Source of the DNA: Novosphingobium sp.
Lineage (GTDB): Bacteria > Pseudomonadota > Alphaproteobacteria > Sphingomonadales > Sphingomonadaceae
NCBI GenBank assembly: GCA_017745295.1
Contig: JAGHZR010000004.1
Span: 297,959 to 361,958 of the forward strand
Direction: 5' to 3'
Length of the DNA stretch: 64,000 nucleotides
This document shows, piece after piece, positions 1-8,399 of this stretch. Each line of letters begins with the position of its first letter. The stretch's first letter is position 1. Made by a program: the position numbers and the translations under genes. The notes beneath the pieces are model-generated. The model made no database searches. It saw only the letters and a program-made list of their open reading frames with translations, and was not told where the DNA came from.

Positions 1-114
1 GGCCGCATCGAGCAGCGCGGCAAGCCCGTTCCCCTCAAGAAGAAGGGCAAGCACTTCGTCTCCCCGCGCGGACGTCCGGGGAACATCCGGCATCAGGGGC
101 GCAAGAAGAAGTAG
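1..114 (+). CDS. C-terminal fragment of an unidentified protein
   Basis: The reading frame is open from the first base of the window and stops with TAG at 112-114, leaving 37 residues. The tail is very basic, with Lys runs (KKKGK, GRKKK at the end) and an RGRPGN stretch. That suggests contact with nucleic acid, but I do not recognise the family. A strong terminator follows 12 bp after the stop, which supports this being a real gene end. The next gene is convergent. Confidence 0.5.
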   Translation, partial: GRIEQRGKPVPLKKKGKHFVSPRGRPGNIRHQGRKKK

Positions 115-125
115 GAGAATGCGCG

Positions 126-155
126 TCCCGGACCTGATCCGGGATGACGTTTTTT
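126..155 (+). terminator. Rho-independent terminator
   Basis: A 7-bp perfect stem (TCCCGGA 126-132 with TCCGGGA 138-144) and a 5-nt loop are followed by TGACG and six T residues at 150-155. It ends transcription of the gene truncated at the left edge. The T tract runs into the stop codon of the convergent universal stress gene. Confidence 0.75.
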
Positions 156-609
156 AGCTCAGACGCTCGATCGCCTCGGCATCGAGCGTCCCCGGAATCA
201 CGAAGACCGGGCAGGGCATCTGACCCAGTCCTGCCCCCGTGAAGTGCGTGACCAGCGGCCCCGGCCCACCTTCCTTCGCCGCGCCGAGCACGAGGGCGGA
301 AACCTCGCCGTGCTCTTTCAGGTACTCGCGCACGATCTTGATGTCCTCTCCCATGCGGACGGAGATGACCGGCATTTTAGCGCCTTGTGATAAAAGGTTT
401 CCGGCCGCCGCCGTCACCAGGGTCTCGGCGCGGGCGCGGGCCTCTTCCTCGATCGTCGCCTGAACCCCGCCGAATGCGTTGAACGGCTGGGGCGGAACCA
501 CCGCGAGAAGATGGAGCGCGCCATCGGTCTTCGCGGCGCGGCGCGCGGCGAACTGCAGCGCGACCAGCGCTTCTTCCGTTTCGTCGACGATGACCAGGTA
601 GATGCGCAT
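154..609 (-). CDS. Universal stress protein (UspA family)
   Basis: A 151-aa single-domain Usp protein. It begins [11 protein letters not shown], the first beta strand of the fold, and ends with the family pattern of a conserved Gly-rich nucleotide loop ([22 protein letters not shown]). Such proteins are cytosolic, often bind ATP and support stress survival; the exact role is unknown. The start at 609 is preceded by a GAGAGGA ribosome site. The frame stays open far upstream, but that extension lies antisense to pdhC and is not believable. It is divergent from pdhC across about 160 bp. Confidence 0.85.
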   Translation of the reverse strand: MRIYLVIVDETEEALVALQFAARRAAKTDGALHLLAVVPPQPFNAFGGVQATIEEEARARAETLVTAAAGNLLSQGAKMPVISVRMGEDIKIVREYLKEHGEVSALVLGAAKEGGPGPLVTHFTGAGLGQMPCPVFVIPGTLDAEAIERLS

Positions 610-769
610 GGGTTTCCTCTCGATGGAGCTTATCGGGCTATTCAGGACGGGGTGCAAGCCATCACGAATGCGAAAAAAGGATCGCGAAGGCGCTTGTGCG
701 CGCGCGACAACTTGTCCAAGGAAAGGCGGACCCCGCTCCCCAAGGAAAACAAGGGACACACAAGCTTCC

Positions 770-2071
770 ATGCCCATCGACATCAAGATGCCCGCCCTGT
801 CCCCCACAATGGAAGAGGGAAAACTGGCAAAATGGCTGGTTAAGGAAGGCGACACCGTCAGCTCCGGCGACATCATGGCCGAAATCGAGACCGACAAGGC
901 CACCATGGAGTTCGAAGCCGTCGACGAAGGCGTCATCGGCAAGATTCTCGTGGCCGAAGGCACCGAAGGCGTGAAGGTCGGCACGGTTATCGCCGTCCTC
1001 GCCGGTGAAGGCGAAGACGCCAGCGCCGTTTCCGCCGCGCCTGCCGCCGCTCCCGCCAAGGCCGAAGCGCCCAAGGCTGCCGAAGCCGCTCCGGCTCCCG
1101 CAGCAGCGCCTGCGCCTGCCGCTACTGCGTCCGCTTCCAAGGAGGGCCGCGTTGCCGCGTCGCCGCTCGCCAAGCGCATCGCCGCCGACAAGGGCGTCGA
1201 CCTTGCGACCGTGAAGGGCTCCGGCCCGAACGGCCGCATCGTCAAGGCCGACGTCGAAGGCGCGCAGGCCGGTGCCGCCAAGCCTGCTGCCGCTCCGGCC
1301 GCCGCCCTCGTCGCGACCGAAGCCAAGGCTCCGGCCGTCGACATGGCACCGGAAACCCGCGCGCTGCTCGACGACCGCGTTCCGCATTCGGTCGAGAAGC
1401 TCTCGGGCATGCGCAAGACGATCGCCAAGCGCCTCACGCAGTCCAAGCAGGAAGCGCCGCACATCTACCTCTCGGTCGATGTCAACCTCGACAAGCTGCT
1501 GGCCCTGCGCGGCGAGATCAACTCCATGCTCGAAAAGCAGGGCGTCAAGGTCTCGGTCAACGACATGCTCGTGAAGGCCCTCGGCCGCGCGCTGATCGAC
1601 GTGCCGGAGTGCAACGTGACTTTCGCCGGCAACGAGCTGATCAAGTATGCCCGCGCCGACGTTTCGGTCGCGGTCTCGATCCCCGGCGGCCTCATCACCC
1701 CGATCGTCACCGATGCCAGCGGCAAGTCGTTCTCGCAGATCGCCAAGGACATGAAGGACCTTGGCAAGCGAGCGCGTGAAGGCAAGCTCCAGCCCACCGA
1801 GTACCAGGGCGGCACCGCCTCGATCTCGAACATGGGCATGATGGGCATCAAGCAGTTCTCGGCCGTGATCAACCCGCCGCAGTCGACCATCATGGCGATT
1901 GGCGCGGGCGACAAGCGTCCCTGGGTCCTGCCCGATGGCACGCTCGGCGTGGCGACCGTCATGACCGCGACCGGCAGCTTCGACCACCGCGCGGTGGACG
2001 GTGCAGACGGCGCGCGCCTGATGGCCGCTTTCCGCGAATACGTGGAAACGCCGCTCAGCATGGTCGCCTGA
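770..2071 (+). CDS. pdhC: Pyruvate dehydrogenase E2, dihydrolipoamide acetyltransferase
   Basis: A 433-aa protein that moves the acetyl group from the E1-bound intermediate to CoA in the pyruvate dehydrogenase complex. The lipoyl domain covers about 1-78 with the lipoyl lysine at K43 (TDKAT). An Ala/Pro linker runs to about 125. The E3/E1-binding domain is about 128-163 ([18 protein letters not shown]). The catalytic domain is about 205-433 with the DHRxxxDG motif (H406, D410). The ATG at 770 starts the canonical MPIDIKMP; upstream in-frame ATGs are ignored because they lengthen the lipoyl domain without homology. It is the first gene of an operon with a thioesterase (1-nt gap) and lpdA. The E1 genes are not in the window. 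Confidence 0.96.
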   Translation: MPIDIKMPALSPTMEEGKLAKWLVKEGDTVSSGDIMAEIETDKATMEFEAVDEGVIGKILVAEGTEGVKVGTVIAVLAGEGEDASAVSAAPAAAPAKAEAPKAAEAAPAPAAAPAPAATASASKEGRVAASPLAKRIAADKGVDLATVKGSGPNGRIVKADVEGAQAGAAKPAAAPAAALVATEAKAPAVDMAPETRALLDDRVPHSVEKLSGMRKTIAKRLTQSKQEAPHIYLSVDVNLDKLLALRGEINSMLEKQGVKVSVNDMLVKALGRALIDVPECNVTFAGNELIKYARADVSVAVSIPGGLITPIVTDASGKSFSQIAKDMKDLGKRAREGKLQPTEYQGGTASISNMGMMGIKQFSAVINPPQSTIMAIGAGDKRPWVLPDGTLGVATVMTATGSFDHRAVDGADGARLMAAFREYVETPLSMVA

Positions 2072-2072
2072 A

Positions 2073-2453
2073 GTGACCGAAGCACGACGTGACCCGGTGA
2101 TCCGGGTCACGGCCATGCCGGCCGACGCCAATGCCTACGGAGACATCTTCGGCGGCTGGCTGATGAGCCAGATGGACATGGGTGCCGGCCTGATCGCCGC
2201 CCGTCGCTCGCGCGGTCGCGCGGTGACGGTGGCGATGGACGGCATGCAGTTCCACCTGCCCGTAAAGGTAGGTGACGAAGTCTCGGTCTACGGCGAGATC
2301 CAGCGCGTGGGCCGCACGTCGCTGACCATCGCTATCGAGGCCTGGCGCCGGCATCGGCACGAAGAGGAAGAAGTGAAGGTGACGCAGGCTGTGTTCACCT
2401 TCGTCGCGGTGAACGAATTCGGTAAATCGCGCGTCATCGATCAGGAGAAGTAA
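2073..2453 (+). CDS. Acyl-CoA thioesterase, YciA/BACH-type hotdog
   Basis: A 126-aa hotdog-fold protein starting with GTG one base after the pdhC stop. The N-terminal ADANAYGDIFGGWLMSQMD is the usual acyl-CoA thioesterase signature: the Asn and Asp/Gly loop near residue 20, then the long central helix. The family hydrolyses acyl-CoA to free acid and CoA in the cytosol. Its place between E2 and E3 of pyruvate dehydrogenase suggests a role in controlling the acetyl/acyl-CoA to CoA ratio, which is inference. Substrate chain length cannot be read from the sequence. Confidence 0.88.
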   Translation: MTEARRDPVIRVTAMPADANAYGDIFGGWLMSQMDMGAGLIAARRSRGRAVTVAMDGMQFHLPVKVGDEVSVYGEIQRVGRTSLTIAIEAWRRHRHEEEEVKVTQAVFTFVAVNEFGKSRVIDQEK

Positions 2454-2457
2454 GACA

Positions 2458-3873
2458 GTGGCTGATACCTACGACGTCATCGTCCTCGGTTCGGGCCCCG
2501 GCGGCTATGTCGCGGCCATCCGCGCCGCCCAGCTGGGCCTGAAGACCGCCATCGTCGAGCGCGAGCTGCTCGGCGGCATCTGCCTCAACTGGGGCTGCAT
2601 CCCGACCAAGGCGCTGCTGCGCTCGGCCGAGGTGTTCCACCAGATGCAGCATGCCAAGAACTACGGCCTGGCCGCGGACAACATCACCGCCGACCTCGCC
2701 GCCATCGTCAAGCGTTCGCGCGGCGTTGCAGCCCAGCTCAACGCAGGTGTCACGCACCTGATGAAGAAGAACAAGATCACCGTCCACATGGGCACCGGCA
2801 AGCTGGTGGCCAAGGGCAAGCTGGCGCTGACCGACAAGGACGGCAAGACCAGCGAACTCTCCGCGAAGCACATCATCGTCGCCACCGGCGCGCGTGCCCG
2901 CGAACTGCCCTTCGCCAAGGCCGACGGCAAGCGCGTGTGGACCTATCGCCACGCGATGACCCCGTCCGAGATGCCCAGCAAGCTGCTGGTCATGGGTTCG
3001 GGCGCGATCGGCATCGAGTTCGCCAGCTTCTACAACGACATGGGCGTGGACGTCACGGTCGTCGAAATGCTCGACCGGATCGTGCCGGTAGAGGACAAGG
3101 ACGTCTCGGCCTTCCTTGAAAAGGCGCTCACCAAGCAGGGCATGAAGATCATGACCGGCGCCGGGGTCGAGGCGATCACCGCCACCGACAAGGGCGTGAA
3201 GGCCAAGATCAAGGGCAAGGACGGCAAGGTCGCCGAGCACGACTTCAGCCATGTCATCTCGGCCGTGGGCATCGTGCCCAACACCGAGGAGATCGGCCTG
3301 GAAGCACTCGGCATCAAGGCCGACCGCGGTTTCATCCAGATCGACGACTACGGCCGCACCAATGCCGCCGGTATCTGGGCCATCGGCGACTGCACGCCCG
3401 GACCCTGGCTCGCCCACAAGGCCAGCCACGAAGGCGTCACCGCCGCCGAATCGATCGCCAAGGAGCTCGGCAACAAGGACGTACACCCGCACGGCCTCGA
3501 CCGGAACAACATTCCGGGCTGCACCTACTGCCACCCGCAGATCGCGTCGGTCGGCATGACCGAGGAAAAGGCCAAGGAAGCGGGCTACACCGTCAAGGCC
3601 GGCACCTTCCCGTTCATCGGCAACGGCAAGGCGATCGCTCTGGGCGAGCCGGAAGGCTTCGTGAAGACCGTGTTCGACGCCAAGACCGGGGAACTGCTCG
3701 GTGCTCACATGATCGGCGCGGAAGTGACCGAGATGATTCAGGGCTACGTCGTCGGCAAGACGCTGGAGACCACCGAAGCGGAACTGATGCAGACCGTGTT
3801 CCCGCATCCGACGATCTCGGAAGCGATGCACGAATCGGTTCTGGCCGCTTACGGACGCGCGATCCACATCTAA
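2458..3873 (+). CDS. lpdA: Dihydrolipoamide dehydrogenase (E3)
   Basis: A 471-aa FAD disulfide oxidoreductase that reoxidises dihydrolipoamide with NAD+. It has the FAD-binding GSGPGG (11-16), the redox pair C42/C47 in GGICLNWGC, the NAD-binding GSGAIGIE near 180, the second FAD motif AIGDC, and the C-terminal FPHPTISEAMHE with the catalytic His-Glu pair. The start is GTG at 2458, four bases after the thioesterase stop and preceded by CAGGAGAAG. It is probably the last gene of the pdhC operon, since a clear hairpin terminator lies at 3905-3934. Confidence 0.96.
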   Translation: MADTYDVIVLGSGPGGYVAAIRAAQLGLKTAIVERELLGGICLNWGCIPTKALLRSAEVFHQMQHAKNYGLAADNITADLAAIVKRSRGVAAQLNAGVTHLMKKNKITVHMGTGKLVAKGKLALTDKDGKTSELSAKHIIVATGARARELPFAKADGKRVWTYRHAMTPSEMPSKLLVMGSGAIGIEFASFYNDMGVDVTVVEMLDRIVPVEDKDVSAFLEKALTKQGMKIMTGAGVEAITATDKGVKAKIKGKDGKVAEHDFSHVISAVGIVPNTEEIGLEALGIKADRGFIQIDDYGRTNAAGIWAIGDCTPGPWLAHKASHEGVTAAESIAKELGNKDVHPHGLDRNNIPGCTYCHPQIASVGMTEEKAKEAGYTVKAGTFPFIGNGKAIALGEPEGFVKTVFDAKTGELLGAHMIGAEVTEMIQGYVVGKTLETTEAELMQTVFPHPTISEAMHESVLAAYGRAIHI

Positions 3874-3904
3874 GCGCCGCGCGCCACGCGCTGCATGCAA
3901 AAGG

Positions 3905-3934
3905 AAAGGGCGGGTCCTCGCGGTCCCGCCCTTT
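3905..3934 (+). terminator. Terminator after lpdA
   Basis: A 10-bp perfect stem AAAGGGCGGG (3905-3914) pairs with CCCGCCCTTT (3925-3934) around a 10-nt loop. It ends in a T run on the plus strand and, by symmetry, has T residues on the minus strand. It can therefore serve both lpdA and the convergent GNAT gene. Confidence 0.8.
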
Positions 3935-3957
3935 TCATATCCGTTTCGCAGATGTCG

Positions 3958-4470
3958 TCAGTCGTAGGACTTCGAAAGCAGCACCAGCGTGGGATCGCCG
4001 AAGAACGGTTCGGGGATGAAGCCCTTGTCCCGCTCCACTTCGATAGCGGCGCTGTTCTCTCGGCTCTCGATCGCGATCACCCGCTTGCAACCGCGCTGCT
4101 TCGCCTGCTTGCCGAGGAAGTCGAGCATGGCCCAGCCCACGCCCTTGCCCTTGTGATCCGCACGCACGGAGATCGCCACTTCGGCGGTATCGCCCTCATC
4201 GTCGAAAGCCAGCACGCCCGAAGCGATGATCTCGCCGCGATCCGAAAAGCCCAGCCACGATTCGGTCTGGTAGTGATCGGCCTTGACGATCGGCGCGATC
4301 TGTTGCGGGCTAACCCGGTCTGCCGCCGCGAAAAAGCGGAAGCGGCGGTCGTCGTCGGTCACTTGCCCGAAGAACTGCGTGAGAGCCTCGGCGTCGCTTT
4401 CCCGGGCCGGGCGAACGTCGAGCGCGATGCCCGAGCGGGTGGGCAGCGTGATGGCGTCATTCAAGGACAT
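3958..4470 (-). CDS. GNAT-family N-acetyltransferase
   Basis: A 170-aa single GNAT domain. The acetyl-CoA binding motif A is visible as ISVRADHKGKGVGWAMLDFLGKQA (Q/RxxGxG/A type) near residue 105-128, followed by the strand RVIAIESRENSAAIEV. The sequence resembles the GNAT half of protein acetyltransferases such as Pat, which control acetyl-CoA synthetase. The gene is divergent from acs with 262 bp between, so Acs is a plausible substrate; this is inference from context. The ATG at 4470 has GGAG nine bases upstream. Confidence 0.85.
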   Translation of the reverse strand: MSLNDAITLPTRSGIALDVRPARESDAEALTQFFGQVTDDDRRFRFFAAADRVSPQQIAPIVKADHYQTESWLGFSDRGEIIASGVLAFDDEGDTAEVAISVRADHKGKGVGWAMLDFLGKQAKQRGCKRVIAIESRENSAAIEVERDKGFIPEPFFGDPTLVLLSKSYD

Positions 4471-4732
4471 GGATCGAGACTCCGCTGATTCTTAGGTGTC
4501 GGATTCATAAGCCTTTCCAGCACGCAGAGCCTTGATCGAGATCATCGACACCGCCCTCTGGAAGCGCCGAGGCTAACACAGCCCGCGGCTTATGTCCCGT
4601 TGCCGAGACAAGCCACCGGAAGACGGTGGCGCTCGTCGATTCATCGGTTAAGGTATCGGGGAAACGGCGGCTCCCAATCCTGCCGGAACCGAAATCTGCC
4701 GGAGAGGATACCGGCGAGAGGAGAAGGACATC

Positions 4733-6682
4733 ATGGCCGAGGCCATCTATCCCGTGCCCACCGAGTGGGCCAAAAACGCCCTGATCGACGAGGCGCGTTA
4801 CCAGCAGATGTACGCGCGCTCGGTCGAGGACCCGGACGGGTTCTGGCGTGAGGAAGCACAGCGGATCGACTGGATCAAACCGTTCAGCGTCGTCAAGCAG
4901 ACCAGCTTCCATGAGGCCGACTTCGGCATTTCCTGGTTCACCGACGGCACGCTCAACCTTTCGGCCAATTGCCTCGACAGGCACCTTGCGGAGCGCGGCG
5001 ATGCCGTGGCGATTCTCTGGGAACCGGACGATCCGAAGAACCCGGAACGCCGCATCACTTACCGCGAACTGCACGAATCCGTCTGCCGCTTCGCCAACCT
5101 GCTCAAGGCCCGGGGCGTCAAGCGCGGCGAGCGGGTGACGATCTACCTGCCGATGGTGCCGGAAGCCGCCGTTGCCATGCTTGCCTGCGCGCGGATCGGC
5201 GCGATCCACTCGATCGTCTTCGCCGGCTTCTCGCCCGACGCGCTCGGCGGCCGCATACAGGACTGCGACAGCCGCATCGTCCTCACCTCGGACGAAGGCC
5301 TTCGCGGCGGCAAGAAGATCGCGCTCAAGGCCAACGTCGATGAGGCGCTCAAGGCTTGCCCCGGCGTCGATACCGTCATCGTGCTCAGCCACACCGGCGC
5401 CGACGTGCCGAAGGTCGAAGGCCGCGACATCGACTGGGCCTCGGCCGTGGCCGGGCAGTCCGCCGATTGCCCGCCGGAGGAAATGAACGCGGAGGACCCG
5501 CTGTTCATTCTCTACACCTCAGGTTCGACCGGCAAGCCCAAGGGCGTGCTGCACACGACCGGCGGCTATTCGGTCTGGGCTTCGATGACGCACGAATACG
5601 TCTTCGATTATCGCCCCGGCCAAGTCTACTGGTGCGCGGCGGACATCGGCTGGGTCACCGGGCATTCCTATGTCGTCTACGGCCCGCTGATGAACGGCGC
5701 CACCACAGTGATGTTCGAGGGCGTGCCCAACTTCCCCGATCCGAGCCGCTTCTGGCAGGTGGTCGACAAGTTCCAGGTCGAGATCTTCTACGGCGCGCCC
5801 ACCGCGCTGCGCGCGCTGATGCGTGAGGGCGACGACTGGGTGAAGAAGACCTCGCGCCAGAGCCTGCGCCTGCTCGGATCGGTGGGCGAGCCGATCAATC
5901 CCGAGGCCTGGTCGTGGTATCACGAAGTCGTGGGCGAGGGGCGCTGCCCGATCGTCGACACCTGGTGGCAGACCGAAACCGGCGGCGCCATGATCACCCC
6001 GCTGCCCGGCGCCACCGCGCTCAAACCTGGTTCTGCCAGCAAGCCGCTGTTCGGGGTGAAGCCGATGCTGCTCGACAACGACGGCACGGTGCTGGAGGGC
6101 GCAGCGGACGGCTGCCTCGTCATCGCCGACAGCTGGCCCGGCCAGATGCGCACCGTCTGGGGCGATCACGAGCGCTTCTTCCAGACCTACTTCACGACCT
6201 TCCCCGGCACCTATTTCACCGGCGACGGTTGCCGCCGCGACGAGGACGGTTACTTCTGGATCACCGGCCGCATCGACGACGTCATCAACGTCTCGGGCCA
6301 CCGCATGGGCACGGCGGAAGTCGAATCCGCGCTCGTGGCCCATCCCGCCGTGGCCGAAGCGGCGGTCGTGGGCATGCCGCATGAGATCAAGGGGCAGGGC
6401 ATCTACGCCTTCGTCACTTGCAATGCCGAAGTCGAGCCGGACGAGGATCTCCGCCGCGAACTCATCAAGTGGGTCCGCCACGAGATTGGCCCGATCGCCA
6501 CGCCCGATGTGATCCAGTTCGCACCCAGCCTGCCGAAGACCCGCTCGGGCAAGATCATGCGCCGCATCCTGCGCAAGATCGGCGAGAACGACTTTTCGAA
6601 TCTCGGCGATATCTCGACGCTTGCCGATCCCTCGGTGGTCGACAATCTGATTGCAGGCCGTCCGCAACCCGCGGCCGCCTGA
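4733..6682 (+). CDS. acs: Acetyl-CoA synthetase
   Basis: A 649-aa AMP-forming ligase that makes acetyl-CoA from acetate, ATP and CoA. The phosphate-binding loop is [11 protein letters not shown] (near residue 262), the adenylate motif is WWQTETG and the hinge region is [20 protein letters not shown]. The C-terminal [11 protein letters not shown] carries the catalytic lysine K607, the residue acetylated in family regulation. The length is normal for Acs. The ATG at 4733 follows GAGGAGAAG. It is monocistronic, with a hairpin at 6691-6727 before pit. Confidence 0.97.
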   Translation: MAEAIYPVPTEWAKNALIDEARYQQMYARSVEDPDGFWREEAQRIDWIKPFSVVKQTSFHEADFGISWFTDGTLNLSANCLDRHLAERGDAVAILWEPDDPKNPERRITYRELHESVCRFANLLKARGVKRGERVTIYLPMVPEAAVAMLACARIGAIHSIVFAGFSPDALGGRIQDCDSRIVLTSDEGLRGGKKIALKANVDEALKACPGVDTVIVLSHTGADVPKVEGRDIDWASAVAGQSADCPPEEMNAEDPLFILYTSGSTGKPKGVLHTTGGYSVWASMTHEYVFDYRPGQVYWCAADIGWVTGHSYVVYGPLMNGATTVMFEGVPNFPDPSRFWQVVDKFQVEIFYGAPTALRALMREGDDWVKKTSRQSLRLLGSVGEPINPEAWSWYHEVVGEGRCPIVDTWWQTETGGAMITPLPGATALKPGSASKPLFGVKPMLLDNDGTVLEGAADGCLVIADSWPGQMRTVWGDHERFFQTYFTTFPGTYFTGDGCRRDEDGYFWITGRIDDVINVSGHRMGTAEVESALVAHPAVAEAAVVGMPHEIKGQGIYAFVTCNAEVEPDEDLRRELIKWVRHEIGPIATPDVIQFAPSLPKTRSGKIMRRILRKIGENDFSNLGDISTLADPSVVDNLIAGRPQPAAA

Positions 6683-6690
6683 CGCCCATC

Positions 6691-6727
6691 CTGCGGCGAC
6701 AGCGCGCGTTTGCGCCTGTCGTCGCAG
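6691..6727 (+). terminator. Probable terminator after acs
   Basis: A 12-bp stem (6691-6702 with 6716-6727) pairs fully apart from one G-U wobble around a 13-nt loop and is followed by CATTTATG. The T tract is short, so termination may be partial. It lies 9 bp after the acs stop. Confidence 0.5.
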
Positions 6728-6782
6728 CATTTATGTCATCGAACGACCGTAAGGTTTCCGTCTCGTAAACTGAGGCGAAACC

Positions 6783-8396
6783 ATGAATGCAACGCTTGCG
6801 GCCCCTGATGGCAGGGCCAGTACCCGACCGGAACTCGACAAGGGGCTGGGCGCCGCAGGCCGGATCGGCTTCGGCGCGGCGATCGCCGCCGCGCTGTTCT
6901 ATGTCGGTTACAGCGTCTATTCGGACGCTGCGGCGGTAGGGGTCGAGCCGACCACTTACCTGCCGTTCCTGCTGCTGTTCGTCGCCCTGCTGATCGCGCT
7001 CGGCTTCGAGTTCGTGAACGGCTTCCACGATACCGCCAATGCCGTGGCGACGGTGATCTACACCAATGCCATGCCCGCCAACGTCGCGGTGGTCTGGTCC
7101 GGGTTCTTCAATTTCCTGGGCGTTCTCGTCTCGACCGGCGCGGTGGCTTTCGGGATCGTTTCGTTGCTGCCGGTCGAACTGATCCTGCAGGTGGGATCGA
7201 ATTCCGGCTATGCGATGGTCTTCGCGCTCTTGTTGGCGGCGATCCTCTGGAACCTCGCCACCTGGTGGCTGGGCATTCCCTCCTCCAGTTCGCACACGCT
7301 GATCGGCTCCATCATCGGCGTCGGCGTGGCCAATGCGCTGATGCACGGGAAGGGCGGCACGGCGGGCGTGGACTGGAGCAAGGCGGCCGAGATCGGGCAG
7401 GCCCTGCTGTTTTCGCCGCTGATCGGCTTCGGCGTTGCCGCGCTGCTGTTTCTCGCCATGCGCGTACTGGTCCGCAAGAAGGAACTTTACGAGGAACCTA
7501 AGGACGGTGCTCCGCCGCCGCTGTGGATCCGCGCCCTGCTGATCTTTACCTGCACCGGCGTCAGCTTCGCCCACGGCTCGAACGACGGTCAGAAGGGCAT
7601 GGGTCTCATCATGCTGATCCTGATCGGCACCGTCCCCACGGCCTATGCGCTGAACCGCGCGGTTCCCGAGCGCTATACGGCCGAGTTCCACAGCCGCTCC
7701 ATCGCGGCGGAAGCGGCGCTGCAAGGCGGCGCCGGGCGAAACGACATGAGTGCGGTGGAAGCACGCCGGAAGGTGACCGCCTATATCGCCGACAAAAGCT
7801 TCTTCCCGGAAACGCTCCCGGCTCTGGCGGTCCTGGTTCATGACGTCGACCGGCAGGTCATGGCCTATGGCTCGTTGGCGAAAGTTCCCGCGGCCGCCGT
7901 CAGCAATATCCGTAACGACATGTACCTCGCCTCCGAGGCGATCAAGGGATTGGGCAAGCAGAAGCCCGCCGCGCTCTCGGAAACCGCGCAGGATAGTCTC
8001 GCCACTTACAAGACCTCACTCGATGCGGGCACCCGCTTCATCCCGACCTGGGTGAAGATCGCGGTGGCCTTCGCGCTCGGCCTCGGCACGATGGTCGGAT
8101 GGCGCCGTATCGTCGTGACCGTCGGCGAGAAGATCGGCAAGACCCACCTCACTTATGCGCAGGGCGCCGCGGCTGAACTCGTGGCGATGGGGACGATCCT
8201 CGGCGCCGACCACCTCGGCCTGCCGGTCTCCACCACCCATGTCCTTTCGTCCGGCGTCGCAGGCACGATGGCGGCGAACCGGTCGGGCCTGCAGATGAGC
8301 ACGATCCGCAACCTGCTGATGGCCTGGGTCCTGACCTTGCCGGTCTCGATCGTGATGGCGGGCGCGCTCTACATGGTATTCGCGCAAATTTTCTGA
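6783..8396 (+). CDS. pit: PiT-family inorganic phosphate transporter
   Basis: A 537-aa polytopic membrane protein with about ten hydrophobic segments. Both family signatures are present: EFVNGFHDTANAVATVIYTNAM near residue 77-98 and, in the second half, FAHGSNDGQKGMG plus STTHVLSSGVAGTM. These mark low-affinity symport of phosphate, or metal-phosphate, with protons in the inner membrane. A hydrophilic loop of about 130 residues separates the halves and is longer than in the shortest members. GAGG lies seven bases before the ATG. No phoU-like gene is adjacent. It converges on the sensor kinase with 3 bp between stops. Confidence 0.92.
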   Translation: MNATLAAPDGRASTRPELDKGLGAAGRIGFGAAIAAALFYVGYSVYSDAAAVGVEPTTYLPFLLLFVALLIALGFEFVNGFHDTANAVATVIYTNAMPANVAVVWSGFFNFLGVLVSTGAVAFGIVSLLPVELILQVGSNSGYAMVFALLLAAILWNLATWWLGIPSSSSHTLIGSIIGVGVANALMHGKGGTAGVDWSKAAEIGQALLFSPLIGFGVAALLFLAMRVLVRKKELYEEPKDGAPPPLWIRALLIFTCTGVSFAHGSNDGQKGMGLIMLILIGTVPTAYALNRAVPERYTAEFHSRSIAAEAALQGGAGRNDMSAVEARRKVTAYIADKSFFPETLPALAVLVHDVDRQVMAYGSLAKVPAAAVSNIRNDMYLASEAIKGLGKQKPAALSETAQDSLATYKTSLDAGTRFIPTWVKIAVAFALGLGTMVGWRRIVVTVGEKIGKTHLTYAQGAAAELVAMGTILGADHLGLPVSTTHVLSSGVAGTMAANRSGLQMSTIRNLLMAWVLTLPVSIVMAGALYMVFAQIF

Positions 8397-8399
8397 CCG

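Noticed and set aside
610..1464. Long N-terminal extension of the universal stress frame
   Set aside because: It is fully antisense to pdhC and consists of Ala/Ser-rich shadow sequence; the Usp fold starts at 609 with a good ribosome site.
662..2131. 489-aa minus-strand open frame
   Set aside because: Antisense shadow of pdhC in GC-rich DNA, rich in Arg, Gly and His with no domain.
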